The position numbers and the translations under genes are program-made. From contig VCMS01000072.1 in assembly GCA_022539475.1 (NCBI GenBank), positions 1-64,000 of the forward strand: a DNA stretch of 64,000 nucleotides, given 5' to 3'. The notes under the pieces were generated by a model. It saw nothing but the letters and a program-made list of their open reading frames with translations. It had not been told where the DNA came from and ran no database searches. The DNA comes from Gracilaria domingensis (Eukaryota; Rhodophyta; Florideophyceae; Gracilariales; Gracilariaceae). Below, piece after piece: positions 44,766 through 56,246 of this stretch (positions are counted from its first letter, which is position 1; the number at the start of each line of letters is the position of its first letter).

Positions 44766-45739
44766 TTGTTTCTTTCAGCTCCAGTAACTGGAAATGGTAC
44801 AATACTGAATTGTGAGGAAACCTTTTTTGGACTCCCACCGAGCTCAGCGATCTCTACACCCGTCAATAAGAAATACTACGAAGCCATTATGGGAACAAGC
44901 ACAAGAGTTTACCACAAGGGGCAAGTAGAAAAACGAATTTGTGCGGAGTCGCAGAAAACCAACTGTTGCGTTGCGGAGTTGGCTGATCACGATCTTTTTG
45001 TTCATTGTTTTTCATGTGGCAAGGATATTCACATTGTTTGTGGAACATGTGCGCCAGAGACGAAGCCAGAGGAAACAAGTATGGATAGAAACCCTATTGG
45101 GAACAACACGACTGCACTTGATTCATTGTTGTCTTCATTGGGAGTATTTTGCTCGCAGTTCGCAAAGAGTTATTGAAGACATTGCTCCCCGCTCTAGTCC
45201 CAGATGATGTGAAAGCTTTTCGAGCAACAGCAAATGTCGCCAAAGGCTTTAGATATTATCAAAGGCGTGTTACACATTACAAAGGAAGTGTTTCTCTGCC
45301 ATTGAAATGGTCCGAATTGAAATCAAGTTCTAAACAGACTTTATCACAATCTGCTGGGGCACAGAGACAGCGTAGGTATCGAAAACGGCATAAGGCATCG
45401 ATTAATGAAAGTGTTCGTGCTAAATATCATTCGAAGAAGTTTTCAAGAACATCAAAGTCAAGGAGCATCGAAGAACAGCATGAATTGGGTAGTGGTGAGG
45501 GAAGTTCTCAATTATATTCTGATCTGGATTCAAAGGGCGGAACAAAAGATATTTGTACGAGAACGGTACAAGGATCATACAGGATCAGCGTAATCAGAGA
45601 CTTATACGAATTAACAAGTTACTTTCATACCTTCGAGAGAGACGAAAATGATGTAGCTAAAGAATCTGAGGCTGTCACTGTGAAGGTAGGGCAAGATAAT
45701 CATGGAAAGAAGACCTTCTGTATTTCTGAAGAGCAATAG
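44766..45739 (+). pseudogene. Hypothetical protein with Cys-rich motif, frameshifted
   Basis: Two overlapping frames (44,766-45,176 and 45,149-45,739) appear to be one protein, because VFCSQFAK in the first is followed naturally by ELLKTLLPALVPDDVKAF in the second. A Cys/His cluster (HCFSCGKDIHIVCGTC) could bind zinc. The C-terminal half is basic with Arg/Lys runs (RQRRYRKRHK). No family is recognised. It lies just outside the right Harbinger terminus, so it is not part of that element and could be a DNA-binding protein of another transposon. Confidence 0.4.
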
Positions 45740-46149
45740 GATATATTGCATAGGTCATGTCTAGAAGATGTTTACATCGTGTGGGACTTTACTCAAATTT
45801 GTATTTCTGCAGCAACTTTCAGGGCCACTTCGTTCGGTGTTCGAGTGTTTTATGAGCAAAGAATGTCGCGTGTATCAAAACTTGGTTGAAGAGTCGTATT
45901 ATCATTATTCATCATCAGTACACGGCACAGGTCGAAAGCATGAATACATGTTCCCCTTACACGACAGTCGTGTCCGGTGGCATTTTCCAGATGCAGGGAC
46001 GTGTCAGAGAGGTGTATCGTCCACTGGAGCTCTATACTGAGCCAGTTAGCAAAGCTTCGTCTTCTATTTAAACTTTCGGGATGGGTAAAATGATTTCCGT
46101 CTCCACTCTTCTCGGCAACGTCGCAGGATAGTTACCCTTGAGGTAAATG

Positions 46150-48345
46150 TGAAAGAGAAGCATTCAACTCAACGACGCGATCTTCTGTGGCTCCGTGAGA
46201 AGGTCGAAGAATTGCGCAAAAAGCGTTGCAGTGCTCGATGCTGCCCCTCGTGCCGTCCTGTATCACATGTGTGCTGTCAGAGAGGATCTCACTCTCACCC
46301 GTGCCCGGCTTGGCCTCACTCACGAGCTCGATCCAGCCCATTGCCGAATTACTGCTGTCATGCTTAACGCTGAGGTCGTCACAAACGAATCCCTCGGAGA
46401 AATGCCCGTCGCCATTAAGAAGCTCACTGCCCAGATCATCCTGGCCATCGGGCACAGTTCAGCTGCATCAACCACCAACTTAGACGACTCAGAACTAATT
46501 GCAGAGTTGTATCGACGTCTCAGAGAAGTTTACGATCAACTGGAGCGTTATGCCGAACGAGATAAGCAGAACCTCGTCTTCTCTACAACCTTTCGGAACG
46601 AGTATGATGATCTCCGTGCCGAATCCTCTCTGCAGCGTCGCAGGATAGTTGCCCTTGATCTTAAGTTCAAAGCAAAGCAGGCAGCTCTCAGCTCAACCGA
46701 AGTCCATGACTCAAAGAGTGGCGACGACACTAATGCCTACTCCAGGTCTGAAGCTAACAACGCAGAGGCCCAAATACCTCTAGTTCTGCCCCAGTTGTTG
46801 CTTCTGATTCAAAAGCTCTGGAAGCAGCGACCGCAGTCAGTGATAAACGCCTCGAAGAACTCATTCAGCTTCAGCAAGAAAAAAAACGTCTCATATCCGA
46901 AAATGAAGCTCTGAGAGCTGACGTTTCTAAACGTGATGCAAGCATTGTACCCATTAAAACCATTCTCAACACAGGACTATACCAAACCATGGAAGCCAAC
47001 TTGCGACAGTTATACCTTAACGGACGCTCATGGAAGATGGAAAAGGAGGCTCAGAACGAGCAACAGGAGAAGGAGAGAAAGCACGCCCAGGAGCAGCTGG
47101 CAGAAGCCAAGGCTAGTGCTGAGAAAACAATAGAAGATTTGCGACGCCAGATGGATGAGCTGCGCAGGATTGCGAACGCTGCCAAGGTTGAGAAAGATAA
47201 AGTGGTGATGAAATACGAAGCTCGAAAGATGGAAGCCGGCGCCGCTGCTGCTGTGATGAAGACTGCTGAAAAGCAGACCAACGTGTGCCAGGAGATGCGA
47301 GACAAGCTCGAGAAAGCGAACAAAGGGCTTTTAGGCGATGTGAACAGTTTGCGTGCAAGAGTAGAAGAATACGAATCGAAGGAAACTGAGAACGCATCGG
47401 TAAGTAATTGGTTTCCGAATGTTTCACGTCTCTTAGCGGTGCCCCTCCCTGTACCGTAGGGCACCAATTTGAGTATCAGAAATCTAACTGGCTTCCTCTT
47501 TTAGTCACAAAGATTCCAGGTGGATACTCATGAGCTACTATCTAAGCTACGCAAAGATATCGAGGAGGAGAAGTTGCGGTCTGCTGGGTTCATACATGAA
47601 GTGGAATCGTTGTCCACAATTTTAGGCGAGCTGGAGAGCGAGAATGAGAAGCTCGTTCGACTATTTACGCAGAAAGAGCAAGTTCGTTCTAAAGTCATGG
47701 CAGAGCGCCTGCGCCGGAGGCATGCACTTGCCACTGTAATGGAAGAGAATCGAGTTTTGAGCTAAGGCCGAGAGGTGGATAATGATAAAATAAAAGCTCT
47801 GACCCAGGCTGTTGCCACAAGTAAGAAAGCCATGCAGAAAGCAAGTACAGCGTTTCTGAGAGCCCAACAAGAAGCTCTCGAACTAACGTCCGTGCTTGAG
47901 AAGAGAAGGAGGATCGCAGAAGATGCAATACTATCATCTAGGACAGCGAATGTAGAGAAGGATGAGATGAAGCGGGAGAGAGATGTTTAAGCGGTGGAGT
48001 AGAAGAAATACAAGGCAGAGTAAGTGAGGACAAATTCGAATCCAATCGATTCCAGGAGCTGCTGAAAGATATGGAGCAAAGGACAAAAGATTTGGGAGAG
48101 GCGCTTGCAAGATCAAGGCAGAATGGGCGTTCGCGGAGTACAGACACAGTACGAGGTAATATCATCAGGGAATTGAGAAAGAAGCTTAACTGTTCAATTG
48201 TAACAAACAAACCGAAAGAAGTTGTTCTCCTTACATGTGGATACCTCTTCAGCTAGCAGTGTACCGACAACTTGATTGCAAGACGAAACCGAAAGTGTCC
48301 AATATGCGGAGAAATATTTGGCAAAGATTATGTACGGAGTGTGTT
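46150..48345 (+). pseudogene. BRE1: BRE1 (RNF20-like) histone H2B E3 ubiquitin ligase, decayed
   Basis: BRE1 monoubiquitinates histone H2B in the nucleus. Long coiled coils are visible (LIAELYRRLREVYDQLERYA, RLEELIQLQQEKKRL, EKTIEDLRRQMDELRR). A C-terminal RING follows at 48,184-48,342 (LRKKLNC, PKEVVLLTCG, RRNRKCPICGEIFGKD). Three of the eight RING zinc ligands are lost: the second Cys is Val, His is Tyr and a following Cys is Ser. An in-frame TAG sits at 48,254. Other breaks are a frameshift near 46,780, a TAA at 47,763, and TAA/TAG codons near 47,990-48,000. It is a pseudogene or a dead duplicate. Confidence 0.65.
47400..47504 (+). other. Spliceosomal intron in the BRE1 pseudogene
   Basis: GTAAGT donor at 47,400, branch-like CTAAC at 47,484 and TTTTAG acceptor ending at 47,504. 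The coding frame is phase 0 on both sides (ENAS before, SQRFQV after). 105 bases long. Confidence 0.75.
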
Positions 48346-48370
48346 CTGGTGTATTCGCAGACGTGGGAAA

Positions 48371-49165
48371 CTATCCAGGTGCGGCCACATCACCAATCTC
48401 TGCACAGCTGCAACATTCTCCATGCCGCTGTGTGTGGTCCAATAGATCTTTCAAACGAGAGGAAACAGCTCTTCGTTCATCGAGGAATCGCCGCAAAGCG
48501 GTCTCAGCTGCTTCTTTGCGCTTCAATGACAGATGCGCGTGCTTCCTCTTCCGTTCACGAGGGGTGGTCGGACACAGACCTTCTTCAAATTCCGGGCGCT
48601 TGCATTTCTTTGCACCACCAACACAAAGAGCTTGCGAGTTCATCAAGCCCATACCATCCTTGCCGGGGTGCATCGGCTGTAATGGAACCGTAGCAGACGC
48701 ATGGAAATGCAGTAGCTCAGCTGATGGTGGCGGTGGCGGCGGCGGCTGTGTACACGATTGAAAGCTCATATCTGATGATGGAATTGTTGGGCCCAGTGTC
48801 GAACCGAAACTCGGGACGATCTCATCCACAATCACCTCAATAATGTCCAATTGTTCCCGATACCTGAAATACTTGGTGCGCTTGATGCGAAGTATATTCT
48901 TCACACTCTGATACGTGTGTTGTTTTTGCATGCGTAGCTGAGCGATGACAGATGGGGCTTCCCTCAGAAATCTCGCCTTCACGTAACTCCTAACTCCAGA
49001 CTGGAAACTCTTATCAACATTTTATCGAAGGCCCGCAGCACATTTGGCCTCACGAACACACATTCCACCTGGATTATTCCATAGTTTGGTTACCTCATCA
49101 AGTCTTTCCAGCAACTTCTGAACAGAAAAGGCAGCTGAGTCGCTATAAAGCTGAGAATGCGACAT
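48371..49165 (-). pseudogene. Hypothetical protein, convergent with BRE1
   Basis: An ATG at 49,165 begins MSHSQLYSDSAAFSVQ, followed by KLLERLDEVTKLWNN. After one in-frame TAA near 49,024 the same frame continues as VDKSFQSGVRSYVKARFLREAPSV. It contains a proline run (eight Pro interrupted once), a Lys/Arg-rich segment and a Cys-rich end. Residues KNILRIKRTKYFRYREQLD suggest a helical nucleic-acid-binding region. Family not recognised. Its 3' end nearly abuts BRE1. Confidence 0.35.
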
Positions 49166-49939
49166 GAGCTTCCTGAAATAGCCTCCTTCATAGAAGGAGC
49201 AGCAATTTAGGCGACAAAGTGCCGCTGCATAGGGGCAACGTTGCTTCTAGGCCGGAGATACGACACGGCGAAACATGGGCACACTAACAGATGCGGTCTT
49301 GAGCCCCGAGCACTCTGTCTCGTCGGAGCCATCCTTGTTGCTTGATTCGAAGTGCTGCATCGCCTGGGCGTGCTGCATCACCATAACCATCGCCAAAAGA
49401 AATGTGGGCTCTGGGCACCGTATTCAAAGCGCTTCGCTACTGTTTAACTACATGACCATTCTGAATGAAGAACGTTTTCTCAACAAAGCTCTCTAACGCT
49501 TGCATTCTTGAAACATCCACACGAATAAAAAGGAATGCAGCGCACGCGTTAGCAACTCATTAGCTCCTAGAATACCTGCGTCCCTTCCCTTCAGAAGCAA
49601 CTCACTGCTTCGCAATGTGGGAGCTATCTTCTGCATAACCATACGAAATCATCACCTGCACAAAAGGGAAAGAATTAGCCAGTTCCAGCACCACTATCGG
49701 TTCATTTGAGCTGTGAGTAGCATGTATGCTCAACATCACGTTGTAGTAGGCTAACCATCGCTTCCGTATTCACTCATCTGAAAGCACCAGGTCACCATCG
49801 TTAGCCAGCGTACCAGAACACCATGATCAACGAGCCGTTTGCTTTGTTGATTCAGGCTTTCAAATTTACATTGCGTGCTTCTCTGTACTCTGTACACTTC
49901 TCTTCACGAAAGCTACAAGTCATGCATGTTGCGCACTGC
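49166..49939. other. Intergenic, nothing recognised
   Basis: No supported coding or RNA gene. The stretch separates the hypothetical gene from the 3' end of PAN2. Confidence 0.4.
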
Positions 49940-50243
49940 CTACTGTGGTAACACAAAAGGCTCTTCTGGGTCAGCTTTCCATCCATGAGCGTACCCATAT
50001 GCATACAACTCCTTCAGAGTTCGTTCAAATCGATCCTCTCCGTCCTCACCTGCCTTCAGCCTCAGATACACATCGTATAAGCGAAGCGCAGCGTCCGAAT
50101 CTTCTATTGAGTCATGCGTTTCAGATTGAATATCACCTCCGAGCAAAGCATTGCTCAGAAAGCGCAACCCCAACAAACGCTTGTTCTTCACACAGGACAA
50201 AGTCACTGTATCAATAACCTGCTCAGGATGAACGACAAAATTG
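49940..50243 (-). pseudogene. PAN2: PAN2 C-terminal exonuclease end, beyond the MULE insertion
   Basis: From the insertion point the frame reads VVHPEQVIDTVTL, then LRFLSNALLGGDIQSETHDSIED and a C-terminal helix, ending LPQ and TAG at 49,940. The THDSIED motif carries the last catalytic residues of the DEDD nuclease. It is in frame with the other half once the 9-base duplication ACAAAATTG is counted once. No break is seen in this piece. Confidence 0.85.
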
Positions 50244-50532
50244 GGCCTTAGGAAAATCTACGCACTGTGAGGAACGTACAAAACGTGCCACAGAACCTCT
50301 CAATCTATGTAACAAATTACCGTAGATCCTCACCTGACAGAGTAACGCCTTCAAAGCCTCCCAGCGCCCTCCACAGCCTCGCAGCACCGCCAAGTGTCTA
50401 ATTCCTCTGATTCTCTTGCCTACATTGGTACTACAAGTCCGCCACCACTCGATGCGTGACAAACCACTCACCCGCAACAGGTGCCACCAGCGGCGTCGTA
50501 GGCGCCGCTGGTGGCACCTGCTGCTCGTGAGT
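50244..50532. repeat. Left terminal inverted repeat of the MULE
   Basis: The complement is at 55,955-56,246. The inner part holds a hairpin at 50,478-50,520 with perfect 18-base arms starting CAGGTGCCACCAGCGGCG and a 7-base loop. Confidence 0.93.
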
Positions 50533-51859
50533 CACAACTTCTCTTGTTTGAAAAGTCCGCGCATTTTCAAGGCTCAACGCTTATCATCGGAGGCAGTCTT
50601 CTACTCTGTCGAGAACAGGACCCTGTCCAGAAACCAAACTTCAATTTACGTGCTCCACAACCACCAAACCGCCGGCCAGCACGCCGCGCCCGCCGAGCAC
50701 GTCCGCCAGCTTGCCGTTTGCAATCGGCGTTCTCATGTATCCGAGTTAGAAGATCGCCTGCACCGGCACCTTGGTGCCCTGTACCCAGCAGTATTGCTCC
50801 GAAATGGAGATGATGCCCGCCGACAGCAGAATTTTGCGGTCCATGTTGCAGATCAGAAACGATAAGCAGCAGTGAACCATCGTCAGTTGTGTCTCCGTGG
50901 CGTGTAGGCTTTCGCGCCGCGCAGGCCTCGTGTAGAGCACATTTTTGCCAGAGTGAGATTCGCAATTGGACAAACAAGAAGTTTGTATGGTTCGTCTTTT
51001 ACCTTAAGCACCGACAGACAAATGCAAATCGAATCTATTTTTGTCTACCCTGTGGTTTTTTCGCCCGGTTATACTGGTTGTCTGCATGATCTATTGTTTG
51101 TAACGCACGTTGGATTGCCTGTCCTGGGGTTTGAATTTGAGAGGCTTGAACAGTGGCAAGAAGCGTTTTGGCTTGCTGATCGGCCCGTCGCTGGACGGGA
51201 TCAATATTAGCGATCTTTTGCTTCTTTGCAAGCCCTTTTCGTTCGAGACAAGAACGTTTTCGCTTTCTGCAAGCTTTGCCGAGACCGGCATTAGGGTTAT
51301 TGGTAACCACGTGTTTCTGTCGCTCGCCAGTGGCTGTGTTTCGGATTGTGAGGGCTGGCAACCGGGTCGTCACTTGAAGGTGTGTTGTCTGTCCGTTTGG
51401 ATACCGCCCTGAATTAAGTTTTTCCAAACCATTGCGAAAATATTGCTCGAGGCTTTCAACGGCCACTTCACCGTAAGTCTGCGCCACTCTGTGCATTTGA
51501 TCACAGAGGGCCTTACAATCGGAGTAGCTTGCGTACGAGGATAATTCATTCCCACTTTGAATTCTACTTCCTGATTCGTTTTGAGCAGAGCGCACCGGAG
51601 TCGCATTGTAGCCTGCAGATGCGCTTGCAGAGAGGTTATTCGGAGCTTATGTGTGCGTGTTCAGCCTTTGGTGGACCTTTTGATTGAGAAGATTCTGCCC
51701 ATCACTGGAATCAGTCCCCATGTTCGCTCTCAGCTGAATTATTTCCATAACTGGCCACTTCAGAGGATCTCGACACCAGTATCTGTGCCAAGGATCCTCT
51801 ATTCGAAATCGCATTGGAACTGCGTTGCGCACCTGAGGCCATCGGTCACATACGTCATT

Positions 51860-53749
51860 TTAGCTGACGAACAGGCGCGTAATATGACAACAAGGGATGC
51901 CAGTCGCAGTGGTATCGCGACATGTGCAACCACCAACAATAGAGCTTGTATTCGAAGATGGCAGTTTTGCAAATAGATAGGTATTGTATGCCTCTGGGAT
52001 TCGATTGGGTTCATTGTAGGATTTCCGAATCGTAAACACGGCAAGAGGTTGCTCAGAGGATATGTCAAGATCCTCCATATCTAGATGAAAGTTGAATGGG
52101 GCGTCTCGTGTCGGTAAGACGACCGCATCAACGACCTGAAAGTACGCTGAAAAACGAACGCTTGACTGAAGGAATTTTTGTATACTATACGCCGTGTAGT
52201 TTTGGACGACGCGTGTGGAAGTTTCCATTGTCAATGAAAGTCCTGACAGGAGTAGCTTATTCCGGAGTGATGTGTCAGTCATTGATGCTTTCTGATCCTG
52301 CTCCTCTTGCTGGCGCTCAGTGATCTTTCTCATCGTCAACGGTACATCTGCGAGCGGTACGTCATTAGATAGGACGTATTGGCGATATCGTAAATGTGAC
52401 GATTCAGAATAGCCGCTTCCCTGGAAGAAAAAGCGTCGCGGGAGGCTAACGTCTTTGTAGCATCGGATGAGCATTTCGGGGTTCTCATGATATAAGAATT
52501 TATACCAACGAGGTAAAGACGCATTAAAGCTTGTGAAGAATCGCTGTTCGATCGCAGAGCGCTGTAGTTGAAATTGCTCTATCGTAGTACTCTGCCTCAG
52601 CTTGTGCAATGCGTTGCTCATATCTTCTCTCCAATCCGTCCTACCAATCTTCTTGCACCAGCGCTCCGTGTTTGTGTTCTGGTTCTTATTTATGTGCCAG
52701 TCATCTAAAGTAATAGACGACACCGGAAACACCTGACATAATGCTGCGATTAGTGCAGTGCACTGATCGATGGCGAAGAAGCTAGGGGAGATCTGCACGC
52801 AATCCTTGAATCGCTCCAGGAACCAGACAAAACTTTTCATTGTCTCGTTCAAAATATGACCCATGAAATATGTTCTTAAGTGTCCCACGTTATCTCTCCC
52901 ATTTAAAGAAATCAATGGGATATTGAAGCGATTCGCCACGGATTTGTAGTCTACTGACACACCTGGGACAATTCCGAAACGCTCATAATCCCTTCCCCAC
53001 TTTTCCTAGCTCCATGCAACAAACTGAAACTCATTACTACCTCCTGTATCACAATAAACATTGTTCCCTCGGTTCTGAGATTGTAGTAGTAACAAATTCT
53101 GGTACAATCGTAAGCATTCGTGTTGTTTTGGGTACCGCGTGTCGGATATATACTTTAGACGTTTCCTAAACACGGTCTTGTCAATCTTCACATGAAATTT
53201 ATCCTCGACTATGGCCAGTACAGTATTGTACCAAAGATGACGACTGTGTCGTAAGTGGAGCGCTTCGCGTCTCATCTAGGGTGACATCAGGGATCGAAAC
53301 TGGGAGATCCGAGCAGCACGATTGTGAGAAGCCTTGGAAAAGTTCGGCGATAGAGTAAACTTGTTGTTCTCCGATGTAGACACCCTCACGCGGCGTAACG
53401 TAAACATATACGGACATTTGTATTGCTCATTATGTAGCAAGGAGCAGTGCAGGTATCCGCGAATTAAAAACTTCTTCCCCTCCTGCTCGGTATATTTCGA
53501 ATCGCGAATGTAAAGTTCGTAGCCGAAGTTATCCCCAATTTCCTGTAAATGCTGGAGAACCTCATATGAGTCGACAGCATCCATTTGGTCTAAGTATGCT
53601 GCGAATATTCTACGTACCAATTCTTCATCATCAGCGCAGTTCTCCAGCAATGTGCTTTCCTCTGATCCTCCATCTTCACTTGTGCTATTAGTTTCCTTCA
53701 GTGCCAATGATGCACGAGGCGGACTGTTTTCCGGAACTGCAGTGAACAT
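51860..53749 (-). pseudogene. MULE transposase with FAR1-like and SWIM domains, frameshifted
   Basis: Three consecutive frames make one protein. At 53,749-53,276 an acidic N-terminus precedes a Cys/His DNA-binding region (YLHCSLLHNEQYKCPYMF) of FAR1/FLYWCH type. At 53,275-53,006 is a helical linker. At 52,960-51,860 is the MULE DDE core, with VDYKSVANRFNIPLISLNG for the first Asp and SPSFFAIDQCTALIAAL with DDWHINKN for the second. The C-terminus carries the SWIM motif CTCRDTTATGIPCCHI. At least one frameshift near 52,980 and a stop at 53,276 inactivate it. It is typical of autonomous MULEs apart from these breaks. Confidence 0.85.
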
Positions 53750-53798
53750 TGGCTTCAGAAATTAAATGGTTAGAACAGCGATCATTCCACTTATACGT

Positions 53799-55757
53799 TT
53801 AGAAAGCACTTACGGATTTTGGTTTCGCACTGCTTTTCGTCTTCTCAACAGCCGTCATCTCAATGACTGAGCTGTCATCTGATAGATCAACTGCTATAAC
53901 AGAATTTAGAGCGCTGCGTTCTACTGATGCACAACGTTTCTCGTTGTCATCGATAGCAATTATCTCCAATTCTCGTCTAGGACCACAACTGTTCTTCGAC
54001 CGCATATATTCCCCATCATCTCCCAATGATCTGGATAGCCAGCCATAGCGGTTGGGTGGGAGAGGAGGCAACTTTCCCTCCATAAAATCGTCGTTATCTG
54101 AAGGGGTGGTCTTCTTCAACTCAGGCGGGATGAAATGGACGAACCGACCTTGAAAACCTGTTGGACAACTGTTCTTAACCGCATTCTTCACGGACTTTCT
54201 GCGTTTGTCCTTACTACCCCGCTCATTGGGATATAGTCGCATATGATTATGCCAACCAGACCTTGTGATTGTCCATCCACTACCGTCACTTCGAGCCTTC
54301 GCCAAAAACGATGCTTTACAGCCAGTGCCTGGGGGCTTCTTCTTGTACTTAAGGCAACTCAGTCTTGCGTTGAGCAGATAACCCTTTGACCCTCTCACCG
54401 TCTTAAAGAATTGCACCCCGTATGCATAGCCTTCATCCTCACAGAGACTGTAGACATAGCCAGGCAAGTCGTGGACATGTTCCTCTTCCTCCTGTGTCTC
54501 AAGAGAATATTTTGGAGCCCCCCCTTCTGTTACCCCAGCTTGTGCTTTCCTCACCACAGGGCTACGCTTTTCCATCTCATGAATTTCTTCTGCACGAGAC
54601 CTTTCTTCTGATCTCTTCTTTGCAGTCATGGTTATACTACTCGGTATACTGTTCTCTCTATGGCTCGAGACGTACGTTCGCTCTCGACGGCCAATGTGCT
54701 CCCCGTCTATAATAAATTCATCAGTCACAGACATTCTGTGACAGACGCCAATAACCATTGATATCCTAGCCTCCGCACATGCCCATCTGTAACGTTCGGT
54801 GAGATCAGCGGCATGTCCGGGGGCAAAAGTAGCTTCAGGAATTAATCCTCTAGTACGCGCGAAATGCGACATCATCGAAAGAACGTATGCCCCACAACTG
54901 AACGAATCGGTCTGTTTGATGTAGCCCAGCACGTCCAGCATATAGTTATCTGTCGGATAACTCCATTTAATTGCTTTTTGCATAGCACACTCTACTATGG
55001 CAGAAACTAAACAAATGCAGCCGGATGGACACTCCCATTGTAAACTATCCCCCCAGCACAATCTTAATTCCTGGTCAGTAACTCGTTCCGCGAAGAAAGC
55101 ACCCCAGTGAACATTTCGAACGTTAATAGGAACGATGATCTTGCACACTTTTCCTGGACTGAGGTACAACTTTTCCATAAACTGGGATTTAATCTGTCTA
55201 CAATTATCAGCTGCTCCGCAGGAAGTAATGACTTGAACGTAGCTGCGCTGTGTCCAATTCGTACTCCCGAATCGACAGAGACAAATACGACACCATTCAT
55301 GGGCTCCAGTTCCCACATTCCAGCGTTGATGAGAGTGTTACCAAACCAGCTTCTTGTTTCGCAAGAACTCATAAGACTGGGGCCCGTTACTCCTTTCGAG
55401 TCAATAGCATTACGGTAAACCATGATAAGGTGGTACCACAACTTTCGTAATTCATTGAACCCCTTATTTGTTGCTCTATTGAAATTCGATACTGGTATTC
55501 AATTGCAGCCTCTTCAAAAAAGAGTTTATGCATCGAAATGTACTTCCTATACATGTAATTTCAGAAGGCTTCAGTTTGCGATCTTGGTTGTTTTCGCTGT
55601 CTGGGTCGTCAGGTTTCTTCACAGGACGAAACATTTCGTTCATTTCATCACCAGAGTCCTCATTTCGGGGATCAATGAATCCGAAGACTGCGTAATCCAG
55701 AGGATCATCGGGGGGGTATCTGACGGATAGATCATTTGGATTTCGAAACGACAGCAA
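53799..55757 (-). pseudogene. Ulp1-type (C48) cysteine protease with FAR1-like domain
   Basis: The N-terminal parts are in other frames (55,757-55,476 and 55,441-55,064, with WFGNTLINAGMWELEP). The main frame (55,316-53,799) has the catalytic series NVRNVHWGAFF (His), WGDSLQ (Asp) and QTDSFSCGAYVL (Gln and Cys), matching Ulp1/SENP SUMO proteases. Its second half contains another zinc-finger-like block (LSCLKYKKKPPGTGCKASF ... WHNHMRLYP) resembling FAR1/WRKY-GCM1 domains, then a Ser-rich tail. Plant Kaonashi MULEs also carry Ulp1 domains. Frameshifts at about 55,200 and 55,450 make it defective. Confidence 0.85.
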
Positions 55758-55954
55758 TAAAGGCGACAGTGTTACTGCAATCTATAAAGCAGTTTGAAAG
55801 ATCTTCCGTAAATCAATCGCGATAGACTGTGATTCGTTTTGCAATGACGCTGTCGAGAGCGATGGCCAAGGCAAAACCTCGAAATGTACAGTGGCAGAAA
55901 TAATGAGGGTCTGCGCTTTTTACGAGACTCTACATGGCGCTACTGAGCCCACTC

Positions 55955-56246
55955 ACTCACGAGCAGCAGGTGCCACCAGCGGCGCCTACGGCACCGCTGG
56001 TGGCACCTGTTGCGGGGGGTGAGTGGTTTGTCACGCATCGAGTGGTGGCGGACTTGTAGTACCAATGTATGCAAGAGAATCAGAGGAACCAGACACTTGG
56101 CGGTGCTCCGAGGCTGTGGAGGGCGCTGGGAGGCTTTGAAGGCGTTTCTCTGTCAGGTGAGGATCTACGGTAATTTGTTACATAGATTGAGAGGTTCTGT
56201 GGCACTTTTTGTACGTTCCTCTCAGTGCTTAGTTTTTCCTAAGGCC
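55955..56246. repeat. Right terminal inverted repeat of the MULE
   Basis: Complement of 50,244-50,532 with about 10-12 differences by eye. The internal hairpin is at 55,967-56,009. Confidence 0.93.

Larger units (their letters stand above)
50244..56246. mobile_element. MULE with Ulp1 protease, inserted in PAN2
   Basis: The element is 6,003 bases. Ends GGCCTTAGGAAAA are inverted, and the terminal inverted repeats are about 290 bases and roughly 96% identical. It is flanked by the 9-base duplication ACAAAATTG (50,235-50,243 and 56,247-56,255), the size expected for Mutator-like elements. It encodes a MULE transposase with a SWIM finger and a separate Ulp1-type protease gene, both on the minus strand. 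Each terminal repeat ends internally in an 18-base-arm hairpin. Confidence 0.95.

Noticed and set aside
46195..48345. Myosin- or SMC-like coiled-coil protein
   Set aside because: The C-terminal RING remnant with RKCPICGEIFGKD and the preceding LRKKLNC place it with BRE1 instead.
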